Shown piece by piece: positions 50,771-63,300 of a stretch of 64,000 nucleotides of DNA. Source of the DNA: Cyanodermella asteris (Eukaryota > Ascomycota > Lecanoromycetes > Ostropales > Stictidaceae). Position numbers and translations under genes: made by a program. The stretch's first letter is position 1. Every line of letters starts with the position of its first letter. The notes under the pieces were generated by a model. The model ran no database searches. It worked only from the letters and a program-made list of their open reading frames with translations, and was not told where the DNA came from. The stretch spans positions 1,038,658 through 1,102,657 of the forward strand of contig UYJD01000006.1 of assembly GCA_900618795.1 (NCBI GenBank), in the 5' to 3' direction.

Positions 50771-51988
50771 GGCGCCAGTACGCCTGCCATTAATATTCCG
50801 GCTATGGCGAGATCAGGAGATGTTCGCAGTGTTATTTGCCATAGCTGGCTTAGGCTGTGTAGGTCACACGTGAGCAGGCAAATATTGACTTCCGCGGCCG
50901 TGTCGGGTCATCCTTTCCAGGTATCGCGCAACAAGCCGTGGACTGGCACGGGGGGAAGCAACCCAGGACACGGGCCGGGTCACTTGAGTGAGTGCTTTGA
51001 ATCCTTGATGAGTATCCAAACCACGTTCTGGCCCGCCCGACATCCCGTCCTCTCCGCCTGGAACCGTCGTATCGGTTTGTGAACGCGCTCGCAAGCGGCA
51101 AGTCGTGTGTTCCAAGTGGTCAACAACGGTCGGCGACTTTCTTCAGACGCCAGGCACAGCCATGCAAGTAGCGCATGAAGATCCGTAGTCTTTACTTTAT
51201 CCAGAGCACGAAACATCAAGTTCCTTTACATATATAGTACCGACGGTGCTGAAAGATTCCATGAACGCTTTGTTACCGGTCCTGGAACAGACAAGCCAAT
51301 CTGCGTTCACTCGTGATAGGTACCTGAATTGTAAGCAAATCCTCAGAAGCGTATCAAAGCACCAAGACTTCCAATATCCCCGGGACGGTCGCCAAAAAGG
51401 CCGGCGCTCGAGGATACTGTAAGTCCGTCGGCGCGCAGTCGGGGCCGAATTGGCCGTATTCCGGATTTTGGCTTCTTTGCGACCGCACGCCAGGACATCG
51501 CCGTCTCCAAAGTCGCACCAGTATGCTAGAGCTGGCCTCAAAATCGGCCTATGTTAATGGCTAATGCGGCGACTGATTGTTTATCATCATAGCTGGAATC
51601 CTGTTCTTCTGTTGCATTGACTCTGCGATGATGCGCTCAGCGATTCCAAAGAACCACGCAGCTGAAAGTGGGACTCAATGTCACTCACAGCGCGTCCTGT
51701 CGTGTTTGACGGCTGCCAGGCTGCAAAGCAGCGCGCACGAGGACCGGGCCATGTCTGGATTGCAGAGTGTTGGAGTAGGCTACACCAACAAGAGTCGAGT
51801 ACGAGCCAAGCGGAGATACTGGCAACCCCCAGATCGAAAACAGCAAAAGTTCAGTCAACACTCATATCCACGACACGGAGCTGGGCATGAGCTCAGCACC
51901 CGGCATGCGCTTGCTGGGGGTTGAATGCCGCCCGGAGGCTTCCGTGCTTCACTCAGCAGAAGCCCTCCACAGCGTTTCAGCATCCAGT

Positions 51989-52013
51989 GGGAGTGGGAGT
52001 GGGAGCGCTCGGG
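51989..52013 (+). other. Putative G-quadruplex motif
   Basis: Four GGG runs with loops of 3, 3 and 7 bases, matching the standard G4 pattern. Non-coding sequence between 42.1 and 53.2 kb. Confidence 0.6.
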
Positions 52014-53218
52014 CTGGAAAAGCCCCGGATGCACGACCCACCGGCAGGCGAACAGGCTGACGAGAGATGCGCCTTTGAAGTGATCATAAATGGCGCAGCA
52101 TCCACTGGCTGGATGGTGCGACGTGGCTTGCACAAACGCACTGCTCGAAGCCACAATGGTGAACTCTGACTGTGCATGAGCACAAGAAAGGTATAATCAT
52201 AACTGTGTGGAGGGAAACAGCAGTGCATGAGTTGCACAACATCGACTTGCCTAAAGCCCCGCATGATCTGATGAGGAGACTCAGGCAGGGCTCAGTATAG
52301 CTTTGCGTATTTCGTGTTAGAGGTCCCTGTTTTCCGGTAGTGTCTTGCAGTGGGCTGAAGTCGAAGGCGCGGATTATCTGCGGAAGGGAAGCGGACCAGC
52401 TGCCGAGAGTAATTCCTCCAGTATGCACGGTACCTAGGCAGATCGGCCCCTCACTCGGCCCACACGGACTCGAGGAGGGCCGCATGATGTAGACGCAAGA
52501 GACAATGGAGAATTTTCGAGTCTCTGCTCTAGTTCGAATTGCACCCTCGTGGTGTGCAGGCGTGTCGCACCCACAAAAAGGCGAACGCCAGTCTCTCTCA
52601 CAGTCACCTGAGAGAGTCTTTTGAGTAGTTCATAGCTCGAGTCATTACACTAGTAGTAGGATTCAATAATTGGCCCAATCAGCAGAAGAAGTCACATGCA
52701 TGCTGGAAGACGGGCGTGCAGGGATGCAAGACACCAACTCTGCGTGGTGATGATGGAAATCAAACCACACTGCCGCCTTCGTCCGACCAGCGCGCCACGC
52801 TTTGCTTTGCTGTGCTGTCCGCCGCCAAAGCCTCAACGGGCAAAAAGATCGCGCAGGCACAGCTTTCGATGATGGCATGGATGCATTGCGATGTCGCCGG
52901 GAGCGTTGGTCCCGATCGGAACAAGCACAAGTTTAATTTCTGGCCAGTGATCTAATCACCTGCTTCGACGTCGCAGCTGATTAATTAGCTTTTCTCCCCA
53001 TTGAGCTTCCCACGACTGCTCACAACACCGCACGCCGTCCGGCAGACATTGCTCCTCTTCCTGCAGCCCCAGCTAGCCCGCCTGACACTCGCCGGAGACG
53101 CATTGGTTGAGGGGTTCTTTGTCTTCGAGCCCACCGTCATCGGAAACAAGATTTAGAGTCGGCTATGTTCGATCGGTAACATCGTTTTGTCAGCTATCGT
53201 GCCCACCGAGACAGCGTC

Positions 53219-54367
53219 ATGGAATTTCCCACGGCGGAAATGGAGGAGAAGCGCAACGAGGCTGCCTTCTTGAGGCCACGGGCCGGCTCATCGCGAGCGG
53301 GCTCCTTCGTCGACTTTGGCTCCCGGCAAGCAAACAATAGCAACTATAACCTCAATCTCCTCGAACAGCTCCCTCCTCCAAGACCCTCCTACAGTCGAGC
53401 GACGACAATACGCGACATCGATCCACCCGGCACTGGCGGAACGCTAGATGGCTCGACGGTGCAAACATTACCGCCCCTGACGCGAAAAGAAACAAAATTA
53501 GCACAAAAGGAGGCACATCCTTGGCAACACGTCGGGCTCGCCTTGGGAGGGCCCATGATAGTATTATTCGACATTGTCGTCCCCTGCATTATATACTATA
53601 CATGGTACAACAACCAAAAAGGCCCTTGGGTGCAGCAGTGCAGAGATGAATATCCCGATCACCACCACTGCCCCATACCAAGGCCGGAATTCAACAAAGA
53701 TATTCTCGGCTCTGCGATTGCTTCGTTCGGAATTGGCGAGCTTTGGATATTGCTCGCGCGTGTGCACAGATTATGGTTTCAGTACGACGACTGCGCGCCA
53801 TTACTGTCGAGGAAGAGATGGGAACTTGACGCCACTTCATGGGTATATCTCGTTGCAATGGTCGTTGCCCTCATCCCTTTTCTCGTGGGAAGCACGCTTG
53901 TTCTGCCAAAACTCTATCTCTACGGCCCCAGCTGTCTGATGGGATTTCTCGGCCTTCTGATGGTCATCTCCACCCTCCACCCCTTCAACATTCCCATCGG
54001 AATCAATTCTCACGCTCGAGGTTCCGGGCTTCGACCCTTCATTTACTACGCTGCCGAAGACTTCATCGCCGTCGACGGGCTTCAAGACAAGGAATTCCGA
54101 GTACGGTATAACGAACGCTACGAATCGAACAAGATGTTCCGACGCTTCTTTCTCAATCTCACCCTTTGGTGGATACTGGGTGTGTGTACCTACATAGGAT
54201 GCGTCTCGGCGGTCATCTGGACGCTCCCATTCCATATCGCGTTTGGGTTGTCATTGGGAATCCTTTTCGCCTATATAGCAACTTGGGCGCTGTGCTCGGC
54301 CATCTGGGTCGACTACGAAATGAAGAGGGAACACAAGGCGTATGAGGAGGGAAGAATAACGGCATAG
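53219..54367 (+). CDS. Fungal multi-pass membrane protein, function unknown
   Basis: 382 residues, single exon, ATG at 53219. The first 100 residues are cytosolic-looking, polar and Ser/Pro-rich. Six or seven membrane segments follow: near 101-127 (HVGLALGGPMIVLFDIVVPC), 160-184 (ILGSAIASFGIGELWILLAR), 204-225, 228-255 and two or three within 305-365 (LTLWWILGVCTYIGCVSAVI). Between helices lies a conserved-looking NIPIGINSHARGSGLRPFIYY segment and an acidic ED motif (AAEDFIAVDGLQDKEFRVRY). The C-terminus is charged. I know the pattern as a fungal uncharacterised membrane protein; no transporter signature is seen. It stands alone between two gene-poor stretches. Confidence 0.85.
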   Translation: MEFPTAEMEEKRNEAAFLRPRAGSSRAGSFVDFGSRQANNSNYNLNLLEQLPPPRPSYSRATTIRDIDPPGTGGTLDGSTVQTLPPLTRKETKLAQKEAHPWQHVGLALGGPMIVLFDIVVPCIIYYTWYNNQKGPWVQQCRDEYPDHHHCPIPRPEFNKDILGSAIASFGIGELWILLARVHRLWFQYDDCAPLLSRKRWELDATSWVYLVAMVVALIPFLVGSTLVLPKLYLYGPSCLMGFLGLLMVISTLHPFNIPIGINSHARGSGLRPFIYYAAEDFIAVDGLQDKEFRVRYNERYESNKMFRRFFLNLTLWWILGVCTYIGCVSAVIWTLPFHIAFGLSLGILFAYIATWALCSAIWVDYEMKREHKAYEEGRITA

Positions 54368-57300
54368 CGTGTCATCGTCAGCGACATCATTATAATCACC
54401 GTCTTTTGAGTTTGTTTTTGAGCGCATCACCGTTTTGGATACATCTGTCATGGATCTACTAGCCACGTTCTGGCTTCACTTTTAGACCTTGGAATCCGCA
54501 AACAAGCGTTGGAGCATCGGCGATCTGCAGGTCTTCGGACCGTTGAAAGAGGATAGGGGGGAAGTCGTTGTGGGGAAGCTGTACATAGAAGCATGAGAGA
54601 CCGAGTCATTGGACAACCATCAATGTGTGACCAAAAAGGAACATCCCACGCAATGAGAATATCGAAGCAAGTTCTATTTCGGGTACTCCAAGTGTCTCAA
54701 AGGACAATCGAACCCATTTGCAAAGTGAACTGCATCCGCCATCGTGAAATCAGGCCCTGCAAGTTCATCCTCCTGGTCATCCTTAACATGAACAATAATA
54801 AACATCAAGCGAACACAACTGCGTGGCTGCAGGTAACCACCGAACATCCGTGCGTCCTCCCGTTATAGCGCAGTGACGGAGTTAAGCTAGATGAACCAGC
54901 CATATTCGAAACCCTGTCCGATGAATTCATCACGCGCAACGCTTGCGATCCTGGCAGCCAAGGGCACGCGGCTTCCCCCAACCCGCAAGCGAGTCCGCAA
55001 ATAGAATTCGAGCAACCCTCCGCTCCACGATGGCTGCTTCGATAGTCCAAAAAAAAGGGATAAAACCAGGAGAACCTCCCGAGCCTGATCCTCGAGCCGC
55101 AGATACACACGGCACTGGCACCGAAAAAGTACTGTGACGAGACACGGAAAAAAACAACCCCCCCAGCTTTGAAATATTGGGTTTGAACCAACAACTTACG
55201 GACCGTACTGTACTTTTTGGTGATGAATAGCTGCCGTCCCGGGGCGAAGTCGCGATGATTTCGATGGATCGGGGCCTCCTGACTTTTTTCTTTTGTTTCC
55301 ACGCCGTAGCAGCGCCGCAATCTTGGAACACCTGCTTAGGCAGAGCACCAGGTCCTGGCCCGTAGTGGCCCCCCCAAACACACTCACTCACCCCTAGCTT
55401 TTTTTGCTTTTTTTTAACGCGTGTACGTACAGATTTTCCGAGTGCGCCGAGCACGCCGCATTTTCGCTATCGAGTTTTCTCGGAAGCGGTGCCTCTGGCA
55501 TGCAGCTCGAAAACGAGTCGTTTTGCGAACCTAGAGGGTCGAGACTTTCATCGACCTGAACTATAGGCCTGTTTCGTTTTGTTTTTTTTGGTAGCATTTG
55601 GCTTTCGTCGTCCTCCAAAAAAAAACCCGAACTCGTTATCAGCGTTTTTCGGCATGTGAGACTGCGTTGCAAAAAAAAAAAGGTGAGATCTCTAATATGC
55701 GGCCGACACGCCGGACCCCGGATGTCTCGAGGAGCCGCATAGCGCTGTTTCACTCGCGAGGACGCAACGGCCGGACGACGTCCTCTCCATCTTCCGGTAT
55801 TCAATATAGAAAGAATCATGATTAGGTATCGTAGATCAATTTACAAACTGACATGCACCAGGCTCGTCGGAGCACCCTTTTGCCTTTGCCGCGCGCGTGC
55901 CATACCTGTGCATGCATTCTACCGTCCATCTGACTCGAATGCATGGCTCGAGCGAACCCAGCCATCCCAGTTCGCAATATCTCGAACAGAGCACGGCACG
56001 TTCCGTTCAGAATCATCCCATCTTCAAAGCGGCCAGCTCTGCTTACAGCGGCTCAGTCCACACCCTTTTCGCTCCGTGAAATCGATGCTACAAAAGGGGC
56101 AAACCACCACGATTCTCGGATCTCGAAACCCTACCAATGTGGCTAGTTAGGCACTGATCGGCACTACACATCAGAGACAACGGCCACATCTTCTCGAAGC
56201 CCGCAGTTTTCGTCTGCAGGGTACGAATTATGCACGTCCAAGGTGCTGCAAAGGACTTTTGGTGATCTACCGTTCTACACTGAGGAGGACTCTTAGCTTG
56301 CATAGCATCCGAGCCTTGGAGATACGTACGCCCAGCTAGAGACATGTACGGCACCCGACACTGGATTCTTCCCGTGCGCGATGATGGCGGGACGGACGGG
56401 TGATGAATATAATCCAGTAGTGCCGTGTCAATCAGTGCTCGGATAGCCGGGCGAGAGGGACGCCGAGATGGATTGGGCTCATTCCGTGCCTCATGGCGAC
56501 AAGGGCCGGGGGGGGAGGGGGGGGGGAGGCAAGGGCCGCAAGGCCTGTGATGTGATGCGTGTGCTCGGCGGACGCGAAGAGGGCCCGCTTGTATGTATTG
56601 TTTGTGGTAAAGGTGAGTATGCAGCTATGAGGCAAAACTACAACTCGGTACTTTGAAGTGTGAATCATTTGCAGGGGTGATGTTCATCTGATGTCGAGCG
56701 GAGGAACGTTGTTCAGAGGGAAACAGAGTGTCACCCGAAAAAGCATGACTGAGACGGGGTCTCATCGCGCAAGGGCACGTCAGATTCTTAGAAAGCAGGT
56801 CTCACAAGGCGGGTGAGAAGAAGTCGTGGCGCCCGTATGGACGAGAACACGCCGAAGCGTCCTTGGTAAATGACTTATTTACCGACTTCGAACATTATCT
56901 TAACAAATATGCTAGTATCGCATTCTACGCGTACCTACGACACTATGCATCGGAGTATGTCGGTGTGTAATAATGCAAGTAGAAGCTAAAGTACTTACAC
57001 CACGACTTTTGCCCACACGCTGAGTCGAGACGATCAAAGAACAACTCGCAATGAATGGAAATGATGAGATGAGGTGATGAAAAGGCCCGACCGCCGGGTC
57101 GACGGGGTGGGGCGAGCCCGTCTCAGTGCCCGGGTGCGGTTGAGGTAACCCTGGGTACATCTGCGGGCGGAACGGCGGCTGCATAATATTTGTCCTCTGG
57201 ACGGGCATCGGAGTCATGCTGAGGACAGGATTTAGGTGACCGTGGAAGTACAGCCTTAGCTGACGAAGTTCTTTTCTTCGTGATGACCATGGCTGTCAAC

Positions 57301-59426
57301 AAAGTCATCGGGAAGGATTTATGAGTATTACCATTTCCACGTGTCGAGGGAACGGGAGGCGTTTTTTTTTTCTTTTCTTTCTTCAGGGCCATACCTACTA
57401 TGCTGAGGACCGCTGAGGCCGCGTGGTGGTCTATTGACGATAGGTATCCTATCTGCCACGTCCGAAAGCCGTCAAATGGGATTTTCGTTCAGTCCGACAG
57501 AATCAGGATCGCGCATGGGCGCGGCTAAATGAAATTAATAGCCCATATCGAGTGCATGATCCCTCGCCTCGCGATCTTGGTCTTCGGCTTCTCCGGTCGT
57601 GGCAAGTTCGCCAATGTTCAGTGCCCAGGATGCTTGGACCTTCAACTGTATTGCGGAGGGATGAACTCGGAAAGGCAAGTCCAGGATCCCAGCTCTCGTG
57701 CGCATTATCGTGGGGTCCGTCGAACAAAAGAGCAAGTGGTGGCTCGTGCCTCGAACGTCACGAAGGAAGAGGCGGGCATCGCAGCTGCATGCAGGGCTCG
57801 TGCAGCAGAAAAACCTGCGTAGACAACTTGCTGGGCACAAGGCTATGACTCTCTCTCTCTTGCGTGAAGCCAGGCGATGAGAAATGAGAGAAAAGATACT
57901 AGACAAGGGCGTGCATGCAGTCCGCAAGTCGTGGCATTCCTTCGGTGCTGCATGCATGCCTGCGCTACTATGCGGTAATTGAGGGAGAGCAGGCTTCCAT
58001 ATTCACACGTGGTGACGAGTTTTCACAAGCCTGGCACGATGCATCCGCGGATGGTGACGCGGATTTATTTCCGTCGCATGACCTACTTCGAAAAGACACT
58101 GTAGCTACCGTGTAGGTAGAGAAAGCAGAAAGGCTTCGGGGGTTTCTGGCGCTTCGGGGCCGCTCGCAACCCGAGCGAGCGCGAGCGGAGAAACGTTCGA
58201 CTTCTGCCAAGAACAAAAAAAAAAGGCGCATACGTCTGCTTTGCCAGCAGAAAGCGAGGACTGCCAACCACTTTTCACCATGAATCATCAGGCGAATGGT
58301 CAGCAGGCGAAAACGAGGGACTCGAGGATGGGACGGAAGCGGAGACGAATACGGAGACGGGGACTTGTCTGCATTTCACGGACCCACAACCTCAAGGCTC
58401 CCAGATCCGCTGGTATCCAGCAGGTGCATGCCTCCGGCATACAGACTTCAGACTTCAAGGCGGTGAGCGACATGGCCTGCATGCTTTTCCTGCACTCGGC
58501 TCCTAGTGTGGTTATTGTTTGCCTGTGGTGGGTTGTGATGAACCGCGTCGCCGGGGCCGCTACGAGCGGCGCGATAGGCCAGCTAACCTGACAAGAATGC
58601 TGGCAATCGTGGTTGTCGTCGCGGATAAACTGCTCGTCGGGTAACCGAAGTTGCCGGCCGTATTCAGGTTCGATTGTGGTTACGGAGTATGGGAGTGGCC
58701 GATTACGATTGCGCATGCGGCACGGTGCCTGTCTTAGTCGTTCATGCGACTGCCATGTTGTATACGCTAGCGGGAAGGACTGGGGGAGGCTGGAGAGACT
58801 GGCGAGTAGGAGACTACAGATGACCCTTGTCGGGTGCTACTGTACTGGGTGCCGATGAGTGATGAGGCGACTGCGGCATCTCAAGCAGAAAGGCGGCCTG
58901 GCATGCGGCGTCGCTTGCGTCGAAGGTGAACTCGTCTCATGATGCATCGACAATTGTGTCATCAACTCGATCAACTTCGACGCGCCGCTGCTAGGATGCG
59001 TAATTATGTCACAGTGCAGACAGGCTCTCAACAGGGTCATGTGTGTAGGAATGAAATGCGTTGTATTGCTCCAGCTCAAAACTTCGGCTGAAGCAGGCAC
59101 CAGTCTGGAGAGTTCCTTCGCCTCCTTCAAGGAGAAGAGGGGCCTGCTATCGCCACCACCATACTCCTCATGCCTCTGAGGCTTCTTGCTATACCTCTAG
59201 TCCAACACCACCTATCCAAGAGAATCCTACACTGTTGAAACAATTTCCCGCGCTCGCTGAAGTAGCCCTGCCCAATTTTCCAAACGCCTCGATACCCAGA
59301 TCCAAAGCGGACAACGTAGCCTCAAGCATGCCGTGACAAGTGTCTTCGTAACCGCGTGGCGTGAAAGCCTCTAATAATACCAAACATCTTCGTGAAGTAG
59401 AAACGCTGCGAGTCGATCAAGCCGCT
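54368..59426. other. Gene-poor region of about 5 kb
   Basis: No gene is supported. Short ATG frames such as 57123-57392 minus (89 codons, Lys-rich start) have no domain. At 55045-55685 there are at least seven A or T runs of seven or more bases; at 56508-56529 there is a nearly pure G tract. The right part is the 3' flank of the bZIP gene. Confidence 0.5.
56508..56529 (+). other. G-tract, putative G-quadruplex
   Basis: Eight G, one A, ten G, one A and two G in a row, with further GGG runs on both sides. Strong G4-forming potential; may also be an assembly-sensitive homopolymer. Confidence 0.65.
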
Positions 59427-60326
59427 CTAGTAGCCAATGGGCTGATTCGAGTAAATACTAGCCTCGGGGTACCCTGTCGAGACACCGACGCCGCTCTCGT
59501 AGGGGCCGCTGGTGCTCGCCGGGTAATGCCCGTTCATGCCGAACTGGTTGAACATCTCGTCCTCACCGTAAGCAGGCTTGGATGGCTGCCACGGCTCCGA
59601 CGCGTTTGGTAGTCTGCTCAGACCAAGTCCAGCCGGTGGCGGCAGAATCGGCTGAGAGTACGGTCCTTCTGAGTAGGGTGCAGAGTAGGGTGCGTACGGA
59701 GATGGCTGCTGAGGAGCCTGTGTCTGGTGGAAGACTGATGGCATGCTGGGAGAAGTGGTTGCGGAGCCGGTGGAGTAGGCGAGCGACGGAGGCGGCGTTA
59801 TCGACGGGTTCCTGCTGTCTCGTCGCTGGGCATAGAGGTAGTCGTTGGGGCCGGGAGAGCCGAAAGCTCCAGTGTTGGGGTTGGGAGATCGCTTGAGCGG
59901 CATGGAGCCCGACTTGCTCGACCTTCGCTTCACCTCATGCTGGCTGGGGAGCGCACCGTTGGCTGGAGGCGGAGATTGGGACGAGGCACGACGCTCGAGG
60001 TCTTCGAGTCTGCGCTTGAGCTTCTTGCCTGCTTGAGGTTAGCCGATGAAATTACAAGAGGGAGGAGATGACCTGCGCTCACGGTAGTTGCGTTGAGCAA
60101 TTCGGTTTTGGATTCTCCGCCGCTCTGCAAGGTCTGAGATCTTGGTCCAGTCCTCGTCTGGGTTGGCAGCGGACTGAGCGCTGTTTTGAGCATGCGAGAC
60201 ACCGGCGTAGCGGGGAGCAGACGAGCCGATGTAGCGCTGAGGAGGAGGTGGAGGTGGAGGGTGAGCACCGTAGCTGTGCATGATGGGCGGCTGCTGGTAT
60301 GGAGGAGCAAGTATAGTCGAAGTCAT
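59427..60326 (-). CDS. bZIP transcription factor
   Basis: 281 residues in two exons, 60326-60083 and 60028-59427, with intron 60082-60029 (GTGAGC, branch GCTAAC, ...CAG, phase 1). The intron lies inside the basic region; splicing gives [20 protein letters not shown], a full fungal bZIP basic region (N-x7-R form) at about 69-88, preceded by the characteristic [10 protein letters not shown]. The zipper after it (LEDLERRA) is short, so dimerisation may be weak or need a partner. The N-terminus is Pro/Tyr/His-rich; the C-terminal two-thirds are Ser/Pro/Tyr-rich and disordered, as in an activation region. Best resemblance is to IDI-4-like fungal bZIP proteins (family knowledge, not tested). Intron retention would give a stop 12 codons after the basic region begins to diverge. 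The target genes are unknown. Confidence 0.92.
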
Positions 60327-63300
60327 GTAGACGGTTGTAAGGTGACGTGCCGGGAGAGGCTGGATGATATGCAGGGCCGGCGGCTGCTTGGTCAGCCAGG
60401 CAGCGAGGTGGTCGAGGAGTCGTCAGTATAGTGTGAGCAGACAAGGTGGTGAGCGGCGTATGCTAAGCTCAGGGTGGGAGTGGGAGTCGGTAGATGGATG
60501 GCTTTGTAGATGATGAACACAGAGGAGAGGGCGAGACGAGGTGGGATGCAGGCAAGAGATATATGAACAGGTGCCAGGGTGCGGTAGAGACAAGGCTCAG
60601 CAGTGTTGGCGATGGATGCATCTTTGCTCGCCCTGCTCTGTCCTCTCCTGTGCCTGAGAGAAGAAGGAGCTGGTCCGTGCCGGTGAGGCTGATGCAGAGC
60701 GAAGAGCGCGACGGACGTATTGAATACGGGAATACCGTCGTGTCACGCACGAAGCGGCGCGACGAGGTGGGTTGGAACGGCGATGATACGGGTGTATGTG
60801 ACCAAGCAGCAGCCAAGTCTGTAGGGCTGGCGGGCGAGCGAGCTGGAAATCAATCGAGTGGGCAAATCAGAGCGCCGCACGCGGGCTGCTCGCAAGCCCT
60901 AAAGCAGCGACTCGCCTGCCCACGACACCGGGCTCGGACGACAACCCCTGCACGTTTCTTTACCACTTTTCCAGACCTCGCCAACAACCATTACACCATT
61001 ACCTGATGTCCAGCTCGTTCCTTACCGCCTGTTTGCCGGTCGGTAAGAATCCCATCGATTCCTCGCTGCTTCGTTGATGACTCTGCTCGCCGCATACTAG
61101 CAGCATCGTACTGACTGCTGCATAGAACATCTCGTCCCGACTAGAGACCTCCTCGTCGCCGTGTGACGCAGCCTTTCATTCGCTCTCCAGTCGCCGGCCT
61201 GCTCGACTGCGCTGCATCTGCTCGGCCGTTTGGCAGGCCGTCTTGCGGCGCGTACAATCGACAGCAGACACATTGGCCGACTACTGACGATTGACGGAGA
61301 CGGGAGACTGAGCTCACGCCGACAAGGGTGCAGCGCGTGGCAGCCGGGCTGTGCAAGAGGGGACGGCGGACGCAGCATGGCCGCCGCGTGCAAGGCCATT
61401 CCTGCGACGTCCGCCAGCTCCGCGAAATAGAAACACCTCTCTAACCACCCTCTCCATTGGCTGGCCTGCTGCCCCGACTCCCAGTTTAGGCCAAACTTCT
61501 GCGACACTTAGCCCCCGCAGTCCCTCGTATCAACTTCGCTTGTCACGCCCAAATGCGTCCACGGCTGGCTACACGCGAGAGTGTGCTCCACGACCTGCCT
61601 TAGCTCCCAGAATAAGAATTGCACGCGATTGACAGGCCTGACAGGCTTGGACACCGGCTCGGTCGTTCATCCGGATGCACGCAGACTTGGAGCTTTCGGG
61701 TGGGCGCTTCTTGAGACTTGCCGCATCATGATCTGATCAGGATAGCACCCAGCCCGCAAGCCGGGCCTCCTTGACAGCCCGAACCGACCCTCCAAGAGAC
61801 CAGGCCAAGAGGACATTCTCTACACCGCGACTCGTCCGCTCTTCGAGACGTCTTCCATCGCGCTCGACCCTGGTCTCTTGGCCATTCCCTTCTGCTGCGA
61901 GCACACCCTCGCTTCATCCAAGCAGGACTGCAGAGGAGTCGACCGGTCCGCCCTAGGACTCTTGCTAAGGAAGTTACAGTAGTCGCGCACTCGTAAAAAC
62001 GTTCATGTGACCAGTGCACTGGCCATTGCATCACTGTCCTGATCGTCCTACTCAGTGGGAGTTTGAAGCATGTTCTTAGCGCCTGTTGGAATTCGTGGAG
62101 AGCATGCCATGGACTCCATGGAGCGAGTACAGCAACACAAGGCTGCAGCACATGCCTTACGGCCGCAGCGAGCCCTTTGTTTCATGCATGCGCCCACCCA
62201 TTGCCTCCCTGGGCGGGTCGCAAAGCAGGCCACCTGGGGGCCCAGCCCCTAGCTGCCCAGCTGCCCAGAGAGATCTTGTGAACTCGCTGTTCACCTTTCG
62301 TTTTTCATGACTCGGCAACCACAGTTAATATTGTACGAGCTCATGACCACTTCGGTTACAGGTACACGGGCGACAACGATATTCTCGCCAAGTCGCCAAT
62401 CCTCGAAGCTACTCATCTCTTCCAAAATGGCTGACCCCAACCCTGGCAGGCACGTATAGCCGACCCTGTTCATGTACGCCATCGTACTTTTTGACAGACT
62501 CGATTTAAGGAGCTGACAAGCAGCTGAGCTGCTACACGGGTGAGCACTGTAACATTGGCTGCCACCCTCGATCCTCGCAAAAATGAGACGGAGTAGTTGG
62601 GCATGGTACTCTATGCCTTTCTTGGCTCGTCTTCGACAGGTCACTTCTCCAAGCCAATTCGTTGTTTCACGCGTCGTCTAAGAACACATTCACGGACAGA
62701 TCGAATGCGTGCCAAGTTTTGAAAGATTGTCACAACGAGGTATAGCTTCCTCTTCCGGTGATTTTCACGGCAGAAGCCCATCTTCGTCTTGGTCAGAAAT
62801 CTGATATCGCAGTGCCTCAGCAGAGCTGCTGAGTCGGCAGTGCTTCGTCTCTTGGCATGCCGTTAGGACCACTGTCAGTCCGTGTTTCATGGTGATGACT
62901 GGGATCCCACCGAGACGTTCCTGGGGTAATCAGTCAAAGTGGCTGCTGGGCGGACGAGTGAAGCTCAGCAGTGACCAGCCTTCCAATTTACCGGTGCCGG
63001 CTGACGGGCCACGTGGGAGAGCCGCCATACAGTGGCATTGTCCTTCCTTTTCCAGGAACGCAGCCGGTCAGACTATTGCACCACTCCGGGTACGCTTGCG
63101 TGGCTTAGGAATTACCTTGTTCAGCTGTATGCAGGCAATCGTGCACGCCTTGGAGAGTATGGCTTTTAGCGTCTTTGTCTGGACAAAAGGACTGCCCAAT
63201 TCCAACCGTCGACAACGACGCCATTTGAGATCATTCACCGAGCACTGGCTCGCTCTTCGCCCTCTGTCCGTTGAGAGCCAAGCTGCTTGGCGCTTTTGGG

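Larger units (their letters stand above)
42101..53218. other. Gene-poor region of about 11 kb
   Basis: No open frame here has a recognisable domain, a consistent splice chain or a clear start context. The longest (about 170-180 codons, for example 43442-43948 plus, 44912-45445 minus, 48853-49371 minus) are rich in Arg, Ser and Cys, as random frames of balanced GC content are. A T-run followed by a CT tract lies near 43207-43228. The stretch also holds a short tandem duplication, a G-quadruplex motif and a strong inverted repeat, listed separately. It may contain long untranslated leaders or non-coding RNAs. Nothing resembling a reverse transcriptase or transposase was seen. Confidence 0.55.

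Noticed and set aside
55170-55215. T-loop-like sequence on the minus strand suggesting a tRNA
   Set aside because: A 5-bp T-stem can be drawn, but there is no D-arm A-box upstream and no acceptor pairing.
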